NCBI GenBank assembly: GCA_018105865.1
Contig: CM030837.1
Location: forward strand, 9,806,725 to 9,870,724
Length of the DNA stretch: 64,000 nucleotides
From: Metaphire vulgaris
Lineage: Eukaryota > Annelida > Clitellata > Crassiclitellata > Megascolecidae
Direction of reading: 5' to 3'
Numbering within the stretch: the stretch's first letter is position 1; every line of letters begins with the position of its first letter. Both the position numbers and the translations under genes were made by a program. The notes beneath the pieces were generated by a model. The model searched no databases. It saw only the letters and a list, made by a program, of their open reading frames with translations, and was not told the DNA's origin. Below are positions 42,541 through 54,130 of the stretch, one piece after another.

Positions 42541-42726
42541 GTTTTATATGCTAAAATACAGATTTTATAATTAATTTAGCATTTGGTAGGAAACCAATGT
42601 AGGGATGGATGAATAACATTATGGAAGCATTTAATAAGGACATCGAGGAATTGAGAAATGAGGTCAAGGACAGAAAAGGACGGCATATCAAAGTCATTAA
42701 TGTCACACAAAGTTGGAAACGACTAA

Positions 42727-42780
42727 GAGAGAGAGAGAGAGAAAGAGAGAGATAGGGAGAGAGAGTGAGAGAGAGAGAGA
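42727..42780. repeat. (GA)n microsatellite, imperfect
   Basis: GAGA runs with AAAG, TAGG and GTGA interruptions. Confidence 0.9.
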
Positions 42781-42841
42781 TCTGGCATAAGTAACTTGAT
42801 GCATAACTCTGCCCACTGTGCCTAGAATTATGACATGTGTA

Positions 42842-44027
42842 TAGTGGCATAGCCATGGGATGCTATTACACCCCCAAGTTGTCAAATGCTACAAAATTTT
42901 AAAGCCATTTTTGAGCACAGCACTAGCTCTGCAATGTACAATACAATTCTTACTAATTACTTTATTTTGTTTCCGGCATTTGTTAACATAAAAATAATTG
43001 TCCATCGTATCGTATCTTTTCTTCACACGTAAATACAATTAGGCCTAATGAATAAAAATATCACTTTGTTCAAGTTTCTTTTGCATTCAAGCCAGTGATG
43101 CTGCAGATGCAATGCTGTCCAGGCAGAGACTCAGAATGCGCTACAGTAACGGTGCCAGTGGGCATACTGATTTAGCATTATCATGCTGACGCTGCTATAG
43201 TTCACGTTTTACTACAGAATGCTCACTAAATTAACCAGTAACCATTAATAATCCCTTACGCCTGGGGTTATGACATCTGAGTTCCCAGTTAGTAAGCATA
43301 TCCTGTAACTCCAGAAAATAGATTCATACTACCGACTTGTTAAATTCTAGACTGCAGTACACTTGATGTAATTTTTTTGAGAGTATATTGGAATAAAAAA
43401 TATTTAAATATTAAATGTGAGGACATGTTTAAAAAGCAGAAATCTGTTGTTTGTAAGCATGTATGCATGAAGTCAATTTTCATATGTAGCATTTATTTAT
43501 TATTATTTTATTATTTCATACAGATCAGTATAATGACAGATCAGACAGAGCCATCTGAATCAAAGAAAAGCAGTGAAAAAATTGCAGATTTCTTTCGGTC
43601 AAACCTGGACACTCAAGTTGCAGACCATCAGTTTCAGGAGCCCATCGTTGACAATAGGCTTTTAATAACTGAAAACACTTGTGAAAGCTTTCCGCTGCCA
43701 AGTTTTGTCAGCAGATTTTATACCAGGTCCCAAAGTCATTGTGTCACTGCCAAGTTGTGATGGCGACGTAGATGTACAATACAAATTTTTTTCAACGGGC
43801 CCAATAGATATAGGTCGTGTTATAAATAAGTGTAAACTGAAGAACAAGGAAATGTTGCAGAATTATTGTATCAATTTAGGCTTGCCGCCTGAGTGCCATC
43901 ACTGTCATTTTATAGCCAAATTGAATCAAGTTTGCTTGAGTCGATTATAATTATCGATATGCATGTCCATTTTTTAAAATGTAAGAATTGCACCCCCTCC
44001 CAAAACAAATTCCTAGCTATGCCACTG
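42842..44027. mobile_element. hAT-type element, 1186 bp, with coding remnant
   Basis: Ends TAGTGGCATAGCC (42842) and TAGCTATGCCACTG (to 44027), flanked by CATGTGTA at 42834-42841 and 44028-44035. It carries a possible exon at 43523-43950. The terminal CAGTGGC(A/G)TAGC sequence is shared in style with other hAT MITEs here. Confidence 0.88.
43523..43950 (+). pseudogene. Coding remnant inside the hAT element, product unknown
   Basis: After a polypyrimidine tract and CATACAG, a frame reads MTDQTEPSESKKSSEKIADF, FRSNLDTQVADHQFQEPIVD; after a frameshift near 43690 it continues as LSADFIPGPKVIVSLPSCDG, KFFSTGPIDIGRVINK to a stop at 43950. The acidic, Ser/Lys-rich N-terminus with IADFFR resembles the start of several hAT-family proteins, but no zinc finger or catalytic motif follows. 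I do not recognise it. Confidence 0.35.
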
Positions 44028-44478
44028 CATGTGTAACAATAGCCAATACATTCATAATTATGACATATGTAACTCTAACCATGGTGAAAAGTAAAACATC
44101 ACTATTCTAAAAACATTTACTTTGAAAACGTCTAGCTGGCGATATATGTACAAGGCTGCTTACAGACCTGGAAAACCTGGGAAACTCATGAATTTTGACA
44201 ATTCTGGAAAAGTCATGGAAAACTCAGGGAATTGTGATGTAACTCAGGGAATTTGCGCTGAGCAGTCAGTTTATCCGTCATAATTAAGTGTTTGTAATGT
44301 AACACATACCAAAAATGACAAGTTGTTTCTAATTTTTAACACGTGTTGAAATTAGGCTACAGCAGATCCTTTGTAGCTGCATACATACAAGTAATACAAG
44401 GTTATGCATGTTAGGGTTAGGGTTACTCACAAAGCACACGGCTTGACACATTCTACTTTTAACTGCTGGAATGTTAAA

Positions 44479-44619
44479 GCGAGTTCAGTAAACGTTGGCA
44501 AGTCATTAAGATGGTGCTTGTGTTATCTCATGGTAACTCCGCTGTCGAGAGCGGATTCAGTGTTAATGAAGGAATGTTAGAAAATCTTAGTGAAGACTCG
44601 CTTGTTGGCCAGAGAATAG
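44479..44619 (+). pseudogene. Transposon-type protein, C-terminal domain, part 1 (interrupted)
   Basis: Frame SEFSKRWQVIKMVLVLSHGN, SAVESGFSVNEGMLENLSED, SLVGQRI up to the insertion at 44620. The pattern VLSHG.A.VERGFSVN is a conserved C-terminal block in a family of large uncharacterised, probably transposase-like proteins known from many invertebrate genomes. It continues in phase at 46347 after the inserted transposon is removed with one copy of its target duplicate. The N-terminal bulk is not present upstream. Confidence 0.6.
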
Positions 44620-46338
44620 TGGTTTACGGACAAATTGCCCCCAGCAACTCGCCCCCAGTAACTCGCCCCGACAAATTCGCTCCCTGAATGAAATGGTTTT
44701 GCGGAAAATTCGCCTTTAGCAATTCGCCCTCTGATTCGCCAGATCGCTAATTAATGAGGACAGCTGCAATTGCTGCCAGAGTTAGGTGTATTGTTGAGGA
44801 TTTTCCAAATCACACTCTGAAAGACTACTTAAACGGGATTGCTTATAATTTTGCTCTTTAACCATCATCCGTACATTTCTTTTAAATGTTGACGATCGTT
44901 CATTATTTATACATTTTTCGTACAATGACTTTATTTGTTTACCATATCTAGTTTTTGATTTTTTGATTGCATTAGTTTTACATTTTCCATACATTGTCTT
45001 TAAATGTTGACCATATTTAATTTAATTTAATTTAATTAACTATTTATATTGCACCTAATCAATTAATGTTAGCAAGCACATTACAATTAATGTCAATTAC
45101 ACTGGTAAACACAATTTTTGTCACAGAATCGCTCTGGTCTGTTCCATGTGTAGCTTTTCACGTAGTTTCCAAATATGTAATCATAATTTTTCCATCACCC
45201 ATACTTCAGGAGATATCGTCAAGTAAAGAATATACCTTACTGTGAAATAGCCATTGCAATTTTATTTCAGTAAACCGAGGTAGTATACGAAAAATTTCAT
45301 CGTAACCATTATAATATATTATTGTATGTTGTCAGCCACAGCAGAAATGTTGTCATGTTGTTATAATATAACCAGGCCCTTTGTTCTATTGTTCTGGCTG
45401 ATACAAGCAGAAAACGTTGAGTCATGAATTGTATGTTCTATGCTGATGTCAGCAAGTGTGGCTTGTATTATATTGTTTGAAATAAGCCCCATCTGGTGTG
45501 AGCTTGCATTAATCTATTTAATATAGAGCACTTAGGTAATAAAATTTACGGTTATTTATTCTTCATACTCATTTTGAAATGCCTAGAAAGCGTACTAATC
45601 ATCCAGATTCCTTTTGCTACATTTGCGGTGATGTTACTTTTAAGAAGCAAAGAAGACTTACTCCGCTTGTTAAGACATGTTATAAGCAGTACTTTGGATG
45701 TGAAATTGGCGATCAAGACAAATACTGGGCACCTCATTTTTGCTGTATTTCCTGTGTCAGACTCCTAACAGGTTGGGTCAAGGGTGTTAGGCACATGAAG
45801 TTTGCTGTTCCAATGATCTGGAGGGAACCAAGAGATCACTTGACAGACAGATCACTTTTGCCTTACAAACATTGCAGACATTACTTCCAAATCACAACAA
45901 ACTGTCAATTACCCAAAGTTACCATCTGCCATGAGGCTGGTGTACATGATCCACTTGTGGAGCCAAATAAAGTATGTCTACCACCTCTCCATATAAAGTT
46001 GGGTTTCATGAAGAACTTTGCAAAAGCCATGGATAGAAGTGGACTGGGATTTGCATACCCTAGAAATACATATCCACAAATAAGTGAGGCGAAAATCAAA
46101 GAAGGGATTTTTGTAGGGCCTAATATTAGAAAACTGATGAAAGATGAAAACTTTGATGCTCAGTTGAATGGCACTAAAAGAGCTGCATGGATTTCCTTTA
46201 AGATTGTTTGTCGCGACTTCTTGGGATATAACAAGGCAGACAACTACACAGAATTAGTGTATACTCAATTGAAATGTTACCAAAAACTGGGATGTAAATG
46301 TCGGAGGCGAGTTACTAGGGGCGAGTTGTCCGTATCCC
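44620..46338 (+). mobile_element. DNA transposon of unassigned superfamily carrying a Cys-rich protein
   Basis: Flanked by GAGAATAG at 44612-44619 and 46339-46346. The ends are TGGTTTACGGACAA and, as complement, GGGATACGGACAA, with subterminal repeats of AACTCGCCCC (three at the left, two at the right). Its insertion splits a coding frame that reads through when it is removed, so borders are exact. It carries one open frame (45579-46346) and no recognised DDE transposase. The repeated ACAACTCGCCCC ends do not match hAT, P or mariner consensus that I know. Confidence 0.82.
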
Positions 46339-46346
46339 GAGAATAG
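45579..46346 (+). CDS. Cys-rich protein of the 1.7-kb transposon (255 aa), function unknown
   Basis: Intact frame starting MPRKRTNHPDSFCYICGDVT. The first 70 residues hold paired cysteines (CYIC at 13-16, CYKQYFGC, then HFCCISC) in a plausible zinc-binding module with WAPHFCC. Residues 130-235 (LPPLHIKLGFMKNFAKAMD, FVGPNIRKLMKDENFD, WISFKIVCRDFLGYNKADNY) match the conserved block of a protein family that is common and uncharacterised in invertebrate genomes. The usual middle section appears shortened. The last 20 residues are read from the transposon's inverted repeat, so the protein is truncated at the C-terminus. Possibly captured host or parasite protein, or a replication accessory; undecided. 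Confidence 0.65.
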   Translation: MPRKRTNHPDSFCYICGDVTFKKQRRLTPLVKTCYKQYFGCEIGDQDKYWAPHFCCISCVRLLTGWVKGVRHMKFAVPMIWREPRDHLTDRSLLPYKHCRHYFQITTNCQLPKVTICHEAGVHDPLVEPNKVCLPPLHIKLGFMKNFAKAMDRSGLGFAYPRNTYPQISEAKIKEGIFVGPNIRKLMKDENFDAQLNGTKRAAWISFKIVCRDFLGYNKADNYTELVYTQLKCYQKLGCKCRRRVTRGELSVSRE

Positions 46347-46629
46347 TCTATGATGCTATCCTGAATACTGGTGGTGTCATGGTGGTCAACATTGACAAAA
46401 GAATGCTGCAATACTTACGAAGTGCACGATTACGCTGGGAAGAAGCTTTAAAACTAAATAGCGATCAATGCAAAGCCGAGAAGGAGTCAATTGGACATAC
46501 CCAGTAAGCAACTTGCATGTCAAATAAAAACTCTGGAGGAAAAAAAAGGTTGTTACTGATGCTGCGAGTACTGTATCAAATATTGAACAGGAACTAAGTC
46601 AGTTGAAAAGCCTGTGTCCCAAGAAGTGA
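46347..46629 (+). pseudogene. Transposon-type protein, C-terminal domain, part 2
   Basis: Continues part 1: VYDAILNTGGVMVVNIDKRM, LQYLRSARLRWEEALKLNSD, then after a frameshift near 46500 SKQLACQIKTLEEKK and a coiled-coil end SNIEQELSQLKSLCPKK with a stop at 46629. The family normally ends with such a lysine/glutamate-rich coiled coil. Confidence 0.6.
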
Positions 46630-47059
46630 CATTTTATTATCAACACAACGAGACACAATCTTTGCTGGATGCTGCTGCTAAAAAAAATTACTTGACAGAA
46701 TGCTAACTGTTTCAAACTATTGACCAACATAGTGATATAGTTTAGTTTGCATGTTGCCTGAAATCACAGCCTATGTTTATTGATTTAGGTTTGATTCTGT
46801 TAAAGAAAAAAAAAACAAATAAAAAAGAGCATGTAATGTAAATAGGGGTCACCATTTAGGTAGCCTAGGCTAAATGTAGGCTTAATCAGTGTTTCTGTTA
46901 CAAACATGTCTAATGTCTGTAACGTGTTCCTAGAAAGTACACTGCTTGCATCTTCAATTTTTGTGAAGTGTGTTTTGAGCCATACTGACAACATGCTAAC
47001 AGCTGAGGGTTATTGCATTTGCTATATCTCAATAACAATTACCCCTACACCTATGTCAG
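46630..47059. other. Intronic sequence, no feature recognised
   Basis: AT-rich, with an A10 run at 46805. No reading frame with domain signal. Confidence 0.3.
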
Positions 47060-47400
47060 TCATTTGCAGTAGAATGGTTGGGTGACACTGCATATGGCGT
47101 GGTTGGAGCCATTTGCATTTACATGCTCAAAATAACAAATCAGTTGCATTGCATTTCTTATGTCCCACTTGATGCAGAAGAATAGAATGATCAGCAGGAT
47201 CAAAGGTGGCAGGTAGGTCAAGAAAAGTAAAAGAACAGTGACATTCCCAGCATCAATAGCCCAAACAATGTAATCATGAACTGTCAACAGAGCTGTTCCT
47301 GTTAATGATATTTTTGATAAGCAGACTGGAAAGGGAGGTAGTGTCAACATATATTTGCTTAGCAACTTTTCTTTTAAGAATTTTTGATAAGAAATTAAGA
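47060..47400 (-). pseudogene. L2/CR1-like reverse-transcriptase fragment
   Basis: The minus strand reads LSKILKRKVAKQIYVDT, then GTALLTVHDYIVWAIDAGNV and, after one frame change, LDLPATFDPADHSILLHQ. This is the block HSTETALLKVHDDI...DLSAAFDTVDH.ILL of the fingers and palm, but the YADD region is absent. A small, old fragment in the MED11 intron. Confidence 0.65.
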
Positions 47401-47440
47401 TTACCGTATTTCCATGCATAAACCGCGTGCAGTATGCGCG

Positions 47441-48154
47441 ATTTTGCAAACCGCACGGGAGGCCGCACGGTATTTTCGAGTGAGCAGTATATAAAATTTA
47501 TTTTGCACATACAGTTCCTTGCCAATATTTGTATACAGAGCACCACCGGAAGTAGAACGGAATGAATAAAGCCATAACGGTAAGATATACTGGTATATAA
47601 TTCATAGCTAAGCCATCCAAAGACTATGTAAGTAAAATTTGATCTTAAGGAAAAGAACTGACATTCAAATAAGAATTGTATAGTCACCATATAAATAATG
47701 ATTTATTAAATGCATTTGAATTATGATTTATTGAAACTGAATTATTAAAATAAAAGAATCAGATTTATTGTTCATTATTGAATGCATTTTAATTATGATT
47801 TATTGAAACTTAATTATTAAAATAAAAGAATAAGATTTATTGTTCTTATTGTTTCTTAGTTAATTTTTCAGTATGGCGCTTTCCAGCTGCCTTGCACTTG
47901 CATGCCTTGGAAAATCATCGTTCTTGGCAGTTTGCCGGCATCTTGCGCGCGGTTTTAGTGCTAAATGTGTGGACTTCTCGTTTTTGGTGGTCCTCTGCTC
48001 TTTCTCCGTATAGACGGGGTTATAAGTCGCTCATTTTTATACCAGATTTTCAGGCGGCGTCTTATACAAAGAAGTGACTTGTCTATTGAATTTTCGCAGA
48101 GATCACAGGTAAGCCATTTGTAAATAATCCATTACCACCATATAATCTGTGATG
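47441..48154. other. Unassigned; possible pogo-like ends
   Basis: TACCGTATTTCCATGCATAA at 47402 and GGCGGCGTCTTATACA near 48052 resemble terminal sequences of pogo-like elements (CGTATTTTC.CGCATATAA..CG). They could not be paired with confidence. A near-duplicate of 50 bases (ATTATGATTTATTGAAACT) occurs at 47720 and 47795. Confidence 0.35.
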
Positions 48155-48610
48155 CGTTAAGCAAAAATTCACTAATGGAAAAGAGCTAAATAGCTATAAT
48201 TCGCTAACGAAAGAACGCCAGTGTTGGAGTTGCCGGGTGAGTCGGGAGGGGGGTGGTTGAACCCCCAGCTAACTGCAACCCTCTCAAAAATCGCAACCCT
48301 CTCAAAAATTGCATATCGGGTACATTCACTGAATTTCAGTCTAATGAAAATCTCAACCCCCCAGCTCAAATTTAGCAACTCCAACACTGAAGAACGCTAG
48401 ATAAAGAATTCTCCGAAGGAGCATTAAATAGCTAGACACTAAATAATGAATTTGCTAAGAAAAGCGGTAAATAGCTAGAATTCACTAATGAAAGAACATT
48501 AAATAGCGATTTCGCTAACGAGCGTTAAATAGGTAGAATTTGCTCACGAAAAAGCAGTAAATGACTAGAGTGCTAAATAATAAATTCTCTAACGAGAAAG
48601 CGATAAATAG
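48155..48610. repeat. Satellite-like ~30-bp repeat, left part
   Basis: Degenerate tandem units around GCTAAATAGCTAGAATTCGC and TAACGAAAGA. The array is split by the LINE at 48611-54257 and continues at 54266. It also holds a MITE. Confidence 0.8.
48219..48389. mobile_element. hAT MITE, 171 bp, in the satellite
   Basis: Ends CAGTGTTGGAGTTGC (48219) and GCAACTCCAACACTG (to 48389), a perfect 15-base inverted repeat. Flanked by AAGAACGC, a piece of the satellite unit, at 48211-48218 and 48390-48397. Confidence 0.95.
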
Positions 48611-49843
48611 GCTGATCTGCTGTAAAGAGCGGTTTATTGTACTTAAATTGGGAGATACCCTGTTGATTAATGTTTATATGCCTTGTAATGATTACTTTGA
48701 ATTTATTGATGTTTTGTCCATGATTGCCAATTGTATTGATGAAATCAAACATGAGTCTGTAATAATGGGTGGAGACTTTAATATGGAATTTAATGGTGAA
48801 AACAAATTATGGGATGTCTTGTCAGAATTTTTGAATCAGGCAGATCTGGCCATTACGGATAGTTGGCTTCCTAAAGATGTTGACTATACGTTTCGTAATG
48901 GTAATATGTCAGCTTTCTCTATGATTGATCACTTTGTTATTAGTAAGGGCCTGTGTGCGAATATTGTCTAACTTAATGTTATTGATTCGGGAATGAATCT
49001 CTCTGATCACATCCCGGTCTGTCTTCAGCTTAAATTGCAGTTTGCGGAAAAGGGCCAACTACCTACTCTTGCACATAAGAGTCAAGCAAGGACTGGGACT
49101 GGTGCAAAATCATACAAACTCAGATGGGATAAAACTGACCATAGTCTTTATTATGATAAGACTCGCATTCTTTTTGAGCCTATTTGGAATGTGATCCAGT
49201 ATCTTAACAGGGTGGGTCTTAAATGTGAAACAGAAATCGAGACTGTGTATAGCAATGTCATTCATTCGTTGCAGGTGGCCTCTAGAAGTATTCCAAAGCT
49301 ACCAGTAAATTTCTTTAAATATTGGTGGGACTCTCAGTTGGATGACCTTAAAGCAAAATCAATGGAGGCACATGAATTGTGGGTGTCGATGGGTAAACCG
49401 AGGCATGGGGCTGTATGTCAGAGAATGAGAAGTGCTAAGGCAGAGTATAAGTCTGCTATAAAGCAGAAAGAGGAGGACAACGAAAATTATTTTAGTAATT
49501 CATTGCATGATGCTCTCATGCAAAAAGATTTTACTACCTTTTGGAAGTCCTGGAAAAGTAAATTTGGTCGAAGGAATAGTAATTGTGCTAAAACTGTGGA
49601 TGGGGTCTGTACGGAACCTGAAATTGCCAATGCATTTGCAGATTTTTTTCGCTCTGCCTGCACACCCAATAACAGTAGTTGGCACTTTAAACCCAAACTG
49701 CAGTTTGAGGGCTCTTACTCAGGCTATACGCCGCTATAGGAGTCAGAGTACTCAGTATTGAGTGTCCTGTGATCTCAATCGAAGAAGTGGGCATAGCAGT
49801 TAGTAAAATTAAGCTGGGTAAAGCATCTGGGTTTGACAGGATA
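48611..49843 (+). pseudogene. LINE copy A: endonuclease end, linker and start of RT
   Basis: LKLGDTLLINVYMPCNDYFE, VIMGGDFNMEF (the GDFN box of APE endonucleases), MIDHFVISKG and LSDHIPVCLQLKL (catalytic Asp-His). The first third of the endonuclease is missing. Then YWWDSQLDDLKAKSMEAHEL, FTTFWKSWKSKFG, EPEIANAFADFF, and after a frameshift at about 49740 VGIAVSKIKLGKASGFD, where the L2-like LINE begins. One stop at 48969. Confidence 0.8.
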
Positions 49844-52808
49844 TTATTATTATTATGCAAGACAATTTTTTAAAGCGCAGTAAACATGTCAATCGAGGCA
49901 AAGTCAAGAGCGCTTTACAAAAACGAGCTGTTAAACAGGTGCGTCTTCAACTGCTTCCGGAACCGCTCAGGGAGTGACTCAGTTGTGACTGTCTTCGGGA
50001 GCAGGTTCCATGAAGCAGGGTTGCCACGCCGGAAGGATCTGTCTCCGAGACCCGCTGTCCGAAGAGGAGGAGGGACAACCAGTTGAGCATTGTGTCCGGA
50101 TCGAAGTATGGAACGACGTTCAATCGCTGTAGTTCTCACGATCAGCTCGGAGAGATATGTCGGGCAATGAGGGTCGTTTAGGGCGCGCACGTCAGCCAAT
50201 GTCGCTTGAATGCTACCCGCTCGCGGATCCTTAACCAATGCAATCGGTCCTTCAGGAGTGGAGTGATATGTGCTCCCCATCTGGAGCGATAGATGAGGCG
50301 GGCCGAGACGTTCAGCACCGCCTGAAGTCGATTGAGTTGACTGTGTGGTACGCCGTATAGCACACTATTACAGTAGTCGACTCGGCGACCACTAGTGCAC
50401 GGACGAGGTCCGTCGCAGCGAGGTAGGCAGATAGCGGCGAACTTGTCTGATCCGGCGCAAGTGGTAATAGCTCGATCGGATAATGTTATTCAGATGTTCT
50501 TCAAACGTGGCGGACTCGTCCAGGAGTACACCCAGTAGACGCAACTGTCTACTAGGTGCTATGGCGACTCCCTCCACAACGAAGTCGGAGCGATCAATGA
50601 GGTGACGTTTCCGTGGAGTGGTCAGCCAGAGGAATTCGGTTTTTGACGGGTTCAACGATAGTCTATTTTGGTCCGTCCATGCCTTAACTGCTGCAATGCA
50701 GGTCTCAGCTCGTGAGCGAAGGACTCCGGCTTCCGACGGTTGACATGATGAATATGCCTGAACATCGTCTGCATAAGCATGCATGGTGAATCCTTGTCCC
50801 TCTATAACACAGCCGATGTCGGCGGTGTAGAGGATAAATAGTAATGGTCCCAGAACCGACCCCTGAGGAATGCCGCATTGCACCCGGTTGGAGGTCGACA
50901 TGCAACCCATCCAGCTGACCGACTGTGATCTGCCCACAAGGTAGTTGCGGATCCACTCTAAGGCTGCCCCCTTAAGTCCGTAGGACCGCTCGAGACGTTC
51001 ATAAAGGATTTCGTGGTCGACCGTGTCAAAGGCGGCGAAAGGTCAAGGAGACAGATGAGTGCCAATCGACCACTGGCCGCCGATTCAGTCAGGTCATTCA
51101 CGATCCGCAGAACTGCCGTTTCTGTTGAATGCCCCCTGCGATAGGCGGATTGATTCTTTGGCAGAAGGCCATTCTCATTCAAGTAGCGGACGAGCCGATT
51201 ATTGACTAGTCTCTCTGCCAATTTAGAAAAAAATGGCAGGTTCAAAACCGGGCGATAATTGCAGGGCTCCGCCTGGTCGAGTCCCGGTCGCTTTAGATGT
51301 GGATGAACGACTGCCTCCTTCCACCTCTCAGGAAATTCACTAGTTCTGAAAGAGGTGGCCTTCAGGGTCGCGAGATACGGTGCAACAGTGTCTATAGACT
51401 CCTTCAACAACCACATTGGCATAGGATCAGCTTTACACTGTTTGCAAGGCGCATTCCTGACAATAGACACGACCTCCTCGATCGTCGGGGGAACGAAAGA
51501 GTCGAACACGGCGCTCGTCAATCTTTGGAACTCAGGCGGGTCTGCTTCTGCTGTCTTGCTCCTTATTTCAGCGACCTTTCGATCCAAGAACTGGTGGTAG
51601 TCTGACGCGGTGAAGCTTGACTGCTGTCTGCTTTTCCTGGTATCACTGCCAAGCACACTGTCAAGATGTCTCCAAGTCTGCTTGGGATCTCCCGTGGTGG
51701 AGTTGAGAGCATTGCGCCAATAGTGCCTGCCCTTTCTCCGCACTAGTGTCCGACTGGCCTTGAGGGCAGTGCGCCACCTGGTGTGCGCCGCTTCTTGCGC
51801 ATCAGTCCCTCTAGCCTTCCTGAACGCTCGCTCAAAGCGTCTCGCTTCACGCCTCGCATTCCTGCAGTCTGCATCGTAGAATGGACGTGATGGTCTGTCC
51901 CGCAGCGATAGTTCCGTAAACGGAGCAAGCTCATCGAGTATAGTTGTGACCTCCGCCGAGAAACTTTCTGCTAGATCCGCTGTTGACCTATTCGGGTCAA
52001 CCGGTCGACAAAGCTGCGTTCGCTTGATCCTCTCCAGGAACTCTTCAAGTCGGAAGCCGCTCCACTTTCTCCGTCTAATCTTCGTGTAGGTAGGAGGAGG
52101 AGGGCCGGTGGTCGAGAGCGTCCAGTGGACTAGACTGTGATCTGACAGTCCAACCTCGGTCACCTCCAAGCTGCTTATGCTTTCTGGATCAGAGGTCAGC
52201 ACAATGTCCAGGAGCCCTCCGCGCTCATGTGTCGGTTCGTCAACCATTTGCGTAAGAAAATTTTCGTAAGAATCGATCAGCCGACAGAATTTCTGTCTGT
52301 CGGGGTCAAGGTCTCTCTCAAGATGGATGTTCACGTCTCCCATGACGACGGTAAGTCACTGGTAAGTGGCGAGTGACTCCAGCAGCAGCGAAAACTCATG
52401 GTAAAACTGGTCTGAGGTCGCTTTCGAGCCTGGTCTGTAAATGACTACAAGGAGGAATGGAGCAAACCCGCCGCCGACACGGCAGCAGAGATACTCAAAC
52501 GTCGTAGCCTGTCTTTGTATCCACTTTGGAAAAGTGCAATCCAGGCTTAGATAATAGAGCTATTCCGCCATGATTGGAGTAATTCACATCGTCAGCCCTG
52601 GCTGACACAGGAATGGGACGCGCAGCTTCGACGACGCTGTAACCAAAGCCCCGTAGTCGCCTCATGGACACGCTGTCGGAATCCTCGTGCCAAGTTTCCG
52701 TAATCGCGAGAAAGTTGAGTTTATAGTCCTCGAACAGGTCCGGGATGTTCTCGATTTTGTTACTGACCGAGCGGATGTTCACCAATCCCCCCCTATCCTC
52801 CCCTCTAT
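49844..52808 (-). mobile_element. L2/CR1-group LINE nested in copy A
   Basis: AGGATA at 49838-49843 and 52809-52814 flanks it; copy B has this site uninterrupted at about 59848-59853. The minus strand codes endonuclease NIRSVSNKIENIPDLF, ITETWHED, MGDVNIHLERD, VGLSDHSLVHW, then a 461-codon frame through linker and RT fingers (HLKRPGLDQAEPCNYRPV, RRGHSTETAVLRIVNDL), IPQGSVLGPLLFILYTADIG, HAYADDVQAYSSC and the thumb LRLLGVLLDESATFEEHL. It ends in a TAATAATAATAA tail at 49844. About four frame breaks or stops; the most complete LINE in the window. Confidence 0.9.
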
Positions 52809-52814
52809 AGGATA

Positions 52815-54130
52815 ACTATAGAACATTTATTGTATGCACACCCAATTGTATTATCTTGTATAACTCATTTGTTCAATCTAATGTTGAAAACAGGGTATGT
52901 GCCAGAAGGTTTTGGTAATGGGATCATAATCCCTCTGCTAAAAAATTGCACAGCAGACCCTACAAGGTGTGACAATTATAGGGGCATAACCTTGAGTCCA
53001 GTAGTGTCTAAGATTTTTGAGCATGTATTACTGGGGAAATTTGGGAATTTTTTTGGTGAGCTCTGATCTCCAGTTTGGGTTCAAAACTGGGGTAGGATGC
53101 TCAGATGCCTTATACACGGTGAGGGGGTAATAAGTCACCTCTATAGAAATTCATGCACAGCTGTCATTTCTGCTCTTGACATTTCGAAAGCTTTTGACAA
53201 GATTAGTCACTATGGGCTGTTTTTGAAGCTGATACAAAGGAAAACCCCTTGGTATTTCATTGAAGTTTTACTCAACTGGTATTCCAAATGTAATGTTATG
53301 GTTAGATGGGGTAATGCCTTATCAGAATCTTTTACTGTAGTGGCTGGGGTACGACAAGGTGTGGTTCTTTCGCCTTTGCTATTTGCTGTTTATATTGATA
53401 TCATGTGATTTTAAAGTTGCAAAATTCTGGATATGGCTGCTATATCAATGATCTGTTTGTTGGATGTTTATTGTATGCTGATGATATCGTATTGGTGTCA
53501 CACTCTATATCCGGCATGCAGCACATGCTGGATATTTGCACCAATGACTTTGTGGATTTGGATTTGAAATTTAATGTGAAGAAATCTATGGTCATGAGGA
53601 TTGGGACACGTTGCAATATCGCATGTGCTGTATTGGTCCTGGATGGTGTTGCCTTGCCATTTGTGGAGGAAATTAGGTATCTTGGAGTGACAATGAAAAA
53701 GGGCAGGCACTTCGGATTGTCTATTTCAGAAGTTAAATTAAAATGTTTTCTTACGTTTAACTGTTTGTATAGTTGCTGCAGAGCTGCCGCGTCTGAATTA
53801 ATATGCGTTAACCTGGTAAAGAGCTACTGTCTACCTATTGTATTGTATGGCATGGAAGCCACATGTCCAAACAAAAGTACTCTTAATGCTCTTGACAGAT
53901 TGATTCAAGTAGTTGTGTGTAAAATTTTTAAAACATGTGAGGCAGATAATGTTGAGTATATCAGAATCCTGACGGGTTTGGATAGTATGCATGCTCTTGT
54001 AGAAAAGCGACAAGCATCTTTTGTTAATAGATATGAGAAGAAGCCACTGTATTTTGCTGAGTGCATCGCTAGAATTTGTCTGAGGGCAGAGGCTGGCTGG
54101 ATGGGCAGTGCTAATGGCTGTACTGTGTAA
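52815..54130 (+). pseudogene. LINE copy A: reverse transcriptase, continued
   Basis: Resumes TIEHLLYAHPIVLSCITHLF, YRGITLSPVVSKIFEHVL, a frameshift after FGEL (53060), HLYRNSCTAVISALDISKAF with FDKI, GVRQGVVLSPLLFAVYIDIM, a second frame change at 53405, CLLYADDIVLVSHSISGMQH, YLGVTMKKGRHFGLSI, LPIVLYGMEATCPNKSTLNA. The YADD catalytic box is intact but the frames are not. Both frame changes also occur in copy B. Confidence 0.85.
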
